This document shows, one piece after another, positions 62,565 to 64,000 of a stretch of DNA of 64,000 nucleotides (position 1 is its first letter; each line of letters opens with the position of its first letter). The stretch lies in the NCBI GenBank assembly GCA_965263155.1, contig OZ253586.1, positions 558,001 to 622,000 of the forward strand. The letters run 5' to 3'. A program made the translations under genes and the position numbers. This DNA is from JAAXIE01 sp965263155 (GTDB lineage Bacteria > Chloroflexota > Dehalococcoidia > Lucifugimonadales > JAAXIE01). A model generated the notes under the pieces. That model was given only the letters and a program-made list of their open reading frames with translations. It ran no database searches and had not been told where the DNA came from.

Positions 62565-62619
62565 CGTCATTCGGGCCTAGGGCCGGAATCAAGTGGGTCC
62601 CGGCCTCCGGGGACCGTTC
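62565..62619. repeat. REP-like palindromic element, degenerate
   Basis: It opens CGTCATTCGGGCCTAGGGCC and continues GGAATC, a near-palindrome around 62569-62589. A second hairpin GGTCCCGG-CCT-CCGGGGACC follows (62596-62615). The layout resembles the common CGTCATTCCCGC...GCGGGAATCC elements found in many genomes. Confidence 0.5.
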
Positions 62620-62857
62620 CCCAACACCTATGGCATTAGCCCGTTGACGGGGACTGCTCTCCCCCTCTAGCCTTCATATAGACCCGTCCGTTCACGACTG
62701 TTCCCTCTCTTGGTAGACCACTTCTTGAGAGGTGCCAAAACGTGCGAACCCCTCGTAGGGACAGTCCCGTGGCTGTTCACTACGCACGCTCACACACTCG
62801 CCGCCCCAGTGGTCCAGCCCGATGCCATAAAGTGTGGCATAGAAATCCTTTAATTTC

Positions 62858-62959
62858 GTAGCTGAATTGATTACGAATGCCACAGATGCCACATAAAACA
62901 CATATGATAAAACGCTTTTTAGCTACGAGGCGTCTGGCATATGAACAAGCCACAGCTAT
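62858..62959. repeat. AGCTAC-type repeat, locus E (degenerate)
   Basis: GTAGCT at 62858, AGCTAC at 62921 (following AAAACGCTTTTT) and AGCTAT at 62954; a palindromic GTAGCTAC lies at 63144, just before gatB. Spacing is not the strict 21/23 of the other loci. The AAAACGCTTTT core is shared with 28.66 kb. Confidence 0.4.
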
Positions 62960-63166
62960 GATTCGTAGCAACGATGGGATAAATGAGACCGAACCAGGTA
63001 AAAAACTCGCATCAGTTACAACTGCTGTCCCATGCGAAGCTGCAAGGACGGTCGTGATGCAAGGATCTCCCTCCGCGGGGATAACGGTCGGCTGTCCCCC
63101 AGAAGATCCCCTTGATATACTTCCTTGTGGCCACAGCGAGCTTGTAGCTACAGCGAGGCACCGGGT

Positions 63167-64000
63167 GTGGAATACGAAACTGTCATAGGGCTGGAGGTTC
63201 ATGTCCAGCTGCTTACCGAGAGCAAGATGTTTTGCTCTTGCAGCACTCGGTATCAGGGCGCGCCTCCCAATACGCATGTCTGTCCTGTGTGCTTGGGGAT
63301 GCCTGGGGTGCTGCCGGTTATCAACAGGCAGGCTGTGGAGCACACGATTGCTACGGGCTTGGCCTTGGACTGCCGCATCGCTGAGACTACACGGTTCGAC
63401 CGCAAGAACTACCCCTATCCAGACCTCATGAAGGGCTACCAGATCTCCCAGTACCAAGACCCAATCGCCTATGACGGGTACTTGGACTTGGAGATTGGTG
63501 AACAGCGGAGGCGCATCAGCGTGGAGCGGGTGCACTTGGAAGAGGATGTGGCCAAGCTGCAGCACGTAACCGGGGATGGGGCCGAGCCTTACACGTTGGT
63601 GGATGTGAATCGGTCCGGCGTACCTCTGATGGAAGTGGTGAGCCGTCCCGACATGCGCTCGGCGGAAGAGGCCCGCCGTTACCTGATGGGCCTGCACGCC
63701 ATCCTGCAATACACAGGTGTTTCGACTGCCAACATGCAGGAGGGCAACTTCCGCTGCGATACCAACGTTAGCCTTCGCCCCACGGGCAGTGACCAATTGG
63801 GGGGCAAGGTGGAGGTGAAGAACCTCAACAGCTTTCGCTCCGTCTTCTACGCGCTGAAGTACGAAGTCGAGCGTCAAAAGCGGGTGTTGGATGAGGGAGG
63901 GCGAGTCGAGCAAGAGACACGCGGTTGGTCAGAGGATAGAGGGGTGACATTCTCCCAGCGGTCCAAGGAGTACGCCCACGACTACCGGTATTTCCCCGAG
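63167..64000 (+). CDS. gatB: Aspartyl/glutamyl-tRNA amidotransferase subunit B, C-terminus beyond the window
   Basis: 278 codons are open from a GTG at 63167 to the window edge. YETVIGLEVHVQLLTESKMF is the GatB start. CSCSTRYQGAPPNTHVCPVC holds the zinc-binding cysteines, and the NYPYPDLMKGYQISQY, HLEEDVAKLQH and MQEGNFRCDTNVS blocks follow. GatB binds the misacylated tRNA and phosphorylates or activates the Glu/Asp for amidation within GatCAB. gatC and gatA are not in the window. No strong ribosome binding site precedes the GTG. Confidence 0.95.
   Translation, partial: MEYETVIGLEVHVQLLTESKMFCSCSTRYQGAPPNTHVCPVCLGMPGVLPVINRQAVEHTIATGLALDCRIAETTRFDRKNYPYPDLMKGYQISQYQDPIAYDGYLDLEIGEQRRRISVERVHLEEDVAKLQHVTGDGAEPYTLVDVNRSGVPLMEVVSRPDMRSAEEARRYLMGLHAILQYTGVSTANMQEGNFRCDTNVSLRPTGSDQLGGKVEVKNLNSFRSVFYALKYEVERQKRVLDEGGRVEQETRGWSEDRGVTFSQRSKEYAHDYRYFPE

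Larger units (their letters stand above)
62423..63166. other. Intergenic region between divergent hemC and gatB
   Basis: About 740 bp. The left part holds a REP-like palindrome (62565-62619). The middle (62820-63000) is A/T-rich with AGCTAC-type hexamers. No convincing gene is seen; one open frame on the plus strand (62877-63188) runs into gatB and lacks coding character. Confidence 0.6.

Noticed and set aside
62877..63188. Possible small gene before gatB
   Set aside because: The translation looks non-coding, overlaps the gatB start and lies in repeat-rich DNA.
62780..63913. Minus-strand open frame of 377 codons opposite gatB
   Set aside because: The plus strand encodes GatB with conserved cysteines and motifs up to the window edge; the minus frame shows no family similarity.

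Overview
The window is a high-GC bacterial chromosome segment. It most likely comes from the Chloroflexota, near Dehalococcoidia/SAR202-type lineages. The indications are an EF-Tu with a four-cysteine insertion, a UbiD/UbiX/UbiA/UbiE-type quinone cluster, nickel superoxide dismutase, paralogous Rieske oxygenases beside a luciferase-like flavin oxidoreductase, and adjacent DUF1501/DUF1800 genes. The assignment is an inference from gene content; no rRNA is present to settle it.

Layout. 1-6.9 kb (minus): a compact operon of a zinc alcohol dehydrogenase, a long LarA-like protein, a diacylglycerol-kinase-type lipid kinase, a fatty acyl reductase fused to a PlsC acyltransferase, and a HAD phosphatase cut by the window edge. 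7.0-10.7 kb (plus): plsY, yvcK/glmR and glmS. 10.7-13.0 kb (minus): an AceE-like thiamine-diphosphate enzyme. 13.2-29.3 kb: an accessory stretch with a VapBC-type pair, a VWA lipoprotein divergent from an HTH-TM-TPR protein, an AlbA_2 (Schlafen-type) protein and a thioredoxin-like lipoprotein. Six genes here carry a frameshift or an in-frame stop: an ABM protein, an aquaporin, a PPOX-family protein, an FtsX permease and its ATPase, and an MFS transporter. 30-34.4 kb (minus): Rieske oxygenase, luciferase-like oxidoreductase, second Rieske oxygenase, cupin. 34.6-39.4 kb (minus): a Lin0512-ubiD-mntA-hepT-ubiA-ubiX-ubiE operon in which a HEPN/MNT toxin-antitoxin pair sits inside quinone biosynthesis with 4-nt overlaps on both sides. 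39.5-40.6 kb: a split ThDP decarboxylase. 41.1-46.4 kb: tRNA-Thr, tRNA-Tyr, tRNA-Thr, tuf, rpmG, secE, nusG, rplK, rplA, an L10 leader, rplJ, rplL and a small zinc-ribbon gene. 46.4-54 kb: an S41-type protease homologue that lacks its catalytic residues, an oligopeptide ABC importer without ATPases, a secreted gluzincin and radC. 54-58.5 kb (minus): sodN, DUF1800, DUF1501 and NHL-repeat genes. 59.2-62.4 kb: an S26 peptidase that could mature the Ni-SOD, and hemC-hemD-hemB. The right end holds the start of gatB.

The most unusual non-coding signal is a dispersed intergenic repeat built from AGCTAC hexamers with fixed 21- and 23-bp steps. It is clear at 25.3, 40.9 and 58.7 kb and degenerate at 28.7 and 62.9 kb. 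A 133-bp tandem duplication at 25.4 kb contains the same unit. No CRISPR array, prophage or complete insertion sequence was seen.
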